Of a stretch of 64,000 bases of DNA, positions 62,001-64,000 are shown piece after piece. How positions within the stretch are numbered: position 1 is the stretch's first letter; every line of letters begins with the position of its first letter. This DNA comes from Micromonospora olivasterospora (GTDB lineage Bacteria > Actinomycetota > Actinomycetes > Mycobacteriales > Micromonosporaceae), in the NCBI RefSeq assembly GCF_007830265.1, contig NZ_VLKE01000001.1, forward strand, positions 6,881,738 through 6,945,737. The letters are read 5' to 3'. The translations under genes were made by a program, and so were the position numbers. The notes below the pieces were generated by a model. It was not told where the DNA came from. It was given only the letters and a program-made list of their open reading frames with translations, and searched no databases.

Positions 62001-64000
62001 TGGGGCGGAGCCGGCCGAGTCGGCCGGGACCGTCGGCGGCCGTGCGGTGACTTCCTCGGCGATGCGGTCTGGCGGGACCGATAGTCGCCGGGGCTGACCC
62101 GGATCGATCACCCTGTACGGCGCCCCCACGCGACCGTGACCTCTCTGGACCGGATGCAGCAGACCACTGCCGCGCAATACCCCGATCTGGTGATGCACCC
62201 TCCTCCGCGGTGTGGATGTCGCCGCGGCGAGGGCGAACCCGCTGGCGGTGATGATCCCGTAGGCGTCCATATGGTCGATCAGGGCGTCCCACAACTGCCG
62301 CAGCTGATCCCGCTGCCGTGTTGTGGTGGCGATGTGGTCGGCGTGCTGGTCGAACAGCGTCCGGGCCTCATTCCGGTCGCGCACCCACCGGCTGCCCGCA
62401 GCGGGTTGGGGTTGGTCGGGGTGCAGCGGGGCGAGGGTGGTGGGTGGCTCGTCGGCGGGGGAATGAAGGGTGTCGCCGGCGTGGACAGTGCCGGCGTCGG
62501 TGCGGGTCACCGCCGGGGAGGGCGCGGATGGTTGCCAATCCATGATGTCCGGCCCCTGGTAGGTGGCCAGGCGCCGAGGTTCCCGCTGCCGTCGCCGGCC
62601 TGATCGTCGATGCTCGGCCGGCCGACGGACGTCGCACCGTGCCCAGCGGTCACACCAATGCCGGGCCCGGACACAGGTGCGGGGTTGTTTCCAGCGGCAG
62701 CCCGCCACCCGGCACGGCAGGCAATCCCGCCAGCCCCGCAGCACCATCCGGCAGGGGCCACAACCGCACCGTCCGATCCTCGCTGGCGGAGGCCAGCATC
62801 CGCCGGCCCGGCCCGTCTGCCACGACGTCACCGCCGACACCGTGCCGGTCCGTCCAACGTCCGGACCAGGCGGCCGTCGGCCGCATTCCAGATCCGTACC
62901 GTCCGATCCGCGCTGGCGGAGGCCAGCAGCCACTGGCCCCGACGCCGCTGGCCACGATGTCACCGCCCGCACCGTGCCGGTGTGGCCTTCCAACGTCCGG
63001 ATCAGGGACCGTCCGCCGCATTCCAGATCCGCACCGTCTGATCCCCGCTGGTGGAGGCAGCAGCCGCTGGCCCGGCCCTCCTGCCACGACGTCACCGCCA
63101 ACACCTGGCCGGTGTGGCCTTCGTCCGGACAGGCGACCGTCGGCCGCATCCCAGATCCGCACCGTCTGATCCCACTGGTGGAGGCCAGCATCCGCTGGCC
63201 CGACGCCGCCGGCCACGATGTCACCGCCAACACCGGCGGTGTGGCCCTCCAACGTCTGGAGCAGGCGGCGTCGGCGGCATCCCAGATCCGTACCGTCCGA
63301 TCCGTGCTGGTGGAGGCCAGCATCCGCTGGCCGACGCCGCCGGCCACGATGTCACCGCCAACACCGCGGCGGTGTGGCCTTCCACGTCCGATCAGGCGGC
63401 GTCGGGCGCATTCCAGATCCGTACCATCCGGTCGTAGCTGGTGGAGGCCAGCAGCCGCTGGCCCGACGCCGCCGGCCACGATGTCACCGCCGACACCGCG
63501 GCGGTGTGGCCTTCCAATGTCCGGATCAGGCGGCCGTCGGCCGCATTCCAGATCCGTACCGTCCGGTCGTAGCTGGTGGAGGCCAGCAGCCGCTGGCCCG
63601 ACTCCTCCTGCCACGATGTCGACGCGTACACCGGGCCGGTGTGGTCAGCAACGGAGACACCGCCGCGGCGGTGTGGCAGCACCGGCGGGACCTGCCCGAC
63701 GGTGCGCGTCCGGCTCCGCGGCAGCTGCCTCACCCTGGCCAATCCGGCCACTCAACGCCCCCGACAGGTCGACAGGTCCGGGATCGTTTCCAGCGGCAAC
63801 CCGCCCACCCGGCACGGCAGGCAACCCCGCCAGCTCTGCAGCACTATCCGGCAGGGGCCACAACCGCACCGTCTGATCCCCGCTGGTGGAGGCCAGCAGC
63901 CGTCGCCCGACTCCTCCTGCCACGACGTCACCGCCCACACCGTGCCGGTGGCCTTCCAATGTCCGGATCAGGCGGCCGTCGGCTGCATCCCAGATCCGCA
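50046..64000 (-). CDS. Giant gene D: multi-propeller WD40 protein with winged-helix and OTU-like regions (5' end outside window)
   Basis: One protein of more than 4,100 residues here, read from the right edge to TAG 50046. In order: WD40 sequence with many small indels (64000-62650); a Pro/Trp linker; one winged-helix module (62395-62100) of the A/B type; an uncharacterised region (62050-59860; VVAQRQAVTDAETWSARAVE, LIPVDFSGRETFAGGALLWE, VVHGFGGRASPVVLAHV) like the giant 'lonely Cys' proteins of actinomycetes; a cysteine-protease-like domain (59850-59450); a coiled coil; eight WD40 propellers; and an acidic tail with repeated MEDxxDDNPDS. The frame is clean from 62550 to 50046. No signal peptide or NB-ARC domain is visible. 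Recognition or scaffold function is inferred. Confidence 0.75.
50049..50215 (-). repeat. Acidic C-terminal repeat tail of gene D
   Basis: Five copies of a 10-11-residue unit, SPMEDADDNPD or SLMEDVNDDPD, close the protein; the DNA unit is about 33 bases. Charge and repetition suggest a flexible or calcium-binding tail rather than a domain. Confidence 0.8.
50299..59040 (-). repeat. Eight tandem WD40 beta-propellers
   Basis: Propellers (N- to C-terminal) at 58105-59040, 56978-57905, 55841-56775, 54702-55635, 53566-54500, 52432-53365, 51295-52225 and 50299-51095. The first seven have seven blades each, the last six: 55 blades. A blade is 45 residues (135 bp): LEGHTGTVSAVTSW, ASGRRLLASASGDETVRIWD. 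Each propeller begins LLTGHTG and ends RLWPLPDGAAGLAGLPAVPGG, and is joined by a ~60-residue linker with SVGELSGRIGRVEAAAAEPD. The super-repeat is about 1,135 bp. GH and WD signatures are kept in nearly every blade. Confidence 0.93.
59440..59850 (-). other. OTU/papain-like domain candidate in gene D
   Basis: The segment begins HRGDRRGDGLLCLLDSLAQT (compare OTU DGNCLFRAL, with Cys as nucleophile), continues MEGRLGSDHVVIRDLRSARG and ELFQVRVQVVEQGGDRRWYG and ends NAPLMLVEFVSPG ... GTFYPLFVD, where an active OTU protease would have His-Tyr. The fold order fits a cysteine protease, but the expected late His is not obvious, so it may be inactive or a divergent family. Confidence 0.4.
62100..62395 (-). 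repeat. Winged-helix module in gene D
   Basis: This is the same module as in A and B: SRWVRDRNEARTLFDQHADH, LWDALIDHMDAYGIITASG, ALAAATSTPRRRVHHQIGVL and GAPYRVIDPGQP. Here it is a single, more diverged copy. The linker before it (VTRTDAGTVHAGDTLHSPAD) is also shared, linking D to the A/B/C family. Confidence 0.72.
62650..64000 (-). repeat. Further WD40 propeller sequence with many small deletions
   Basis: The DNA closely follows 52430-53600 (same blades, e.g. STSYDRTVRIWNAADG, WPLPDGAAGLAGLPAVPGG) but lacks single or a few bases at more than ten places (near 62700, 62808, 62846, 63001, 63055, 63118, 63329, 63382, 63640), so the frame changes repeatedly. Either a decaying copy or poor consensus. 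It continues past the window edge. Confidence 0.7.

Noticed and set aside
50046-64000. Gene D as an NLR-type immune receptor
   Set aside because: WD40 arrays often cap NB-ARC/NACHT proteins, but no P-loop ATPase motif was found in the part inside the window; the unseen N-terminus could change this.

Overview
The window is high-GC actinomycete chromosome. A BldD homologue, the run nusB-efp-aroQ-aroB-aroK-aroC, paired XRE/DUF397 genes and small 'WPC' zinc-ribbon-like proteins together suggest Micromonosporaceae (Micromonospora-like). This assignment rests on gene content; no rRNA is present. No tRNA, CRISPR array, prophage or biosynthetic assembly line was seen.

Layout. (1) 1-10561 is conserved core: the translationally coupled pyrimidine operon pyrR-pyrB-pyrC-carA-carB (minus strand, carB cut by the window edge), bldD on the plus strand, then efp-nusB and the shikimate cluster aroC-aroK-aroB-aroQ. 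(2) 10562-18640 is an accessory block between aroC and aroE: a secreted SH3-like protein, an APC permease, a LysR regulator, and a divergent catabolic operon (YjbQ, FGGY kinase, xylose-isomerase-like TIM barrel, triosephosphate-isomerase-like protein, SDR dehydrogenase). aroE closes it. (3) 19636-21610 holds a DUF397/XRE pair and three small coupled genes. (4) 21650-43602 carries three paralogous giant genes, here called A, B and C. They share a helical N-terminal region of about 350 residues and a Pro/Ala-rich stalk but differ in the C-terminal half, as in polymorphic toxins. A and B carry 6 and 5 tandem copies of a ~100-residue winged-helix-like module; C carries a different 102-residue HTH-like repeat and is broken by an insertion sequence. 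(5) 43900-50045 is a mobile-element graveyard: an IS5-family element abutted by an IS4-family element, a truncated ParA with a possible partner, and a Tn3-type resolvase with a likely res site. (6) 50046 to the right edge is a fourth giant gene (D), open at its 5' end. It combines propeller sequence, one winged-helix module shared with A and B, a large uncharacterised central region with an OTU/papain-like candidate domain, and then eight tandem WD40 beta-propellers (7x7 plus 6 = 55 blades) and an acidic tail.

How it fits together. The first 10.5 kb is housekeeping. The middle operon looks like LysR-controlled uptake and breakdown of a small sugar or polyol. The right two thirds looks like a fast-evolving locus of very large modular proteins, probably of the inter-bacterial conflict or self-recognition kind, whose modules (winged helix, WD40 propeller, linkers) are shared and reshuffled between paralogues. 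Several genes carry single-base frameshifts in G/C runs, and 62560-64000 is dense in small deletions, so part of the apparent decay may be sequence error.
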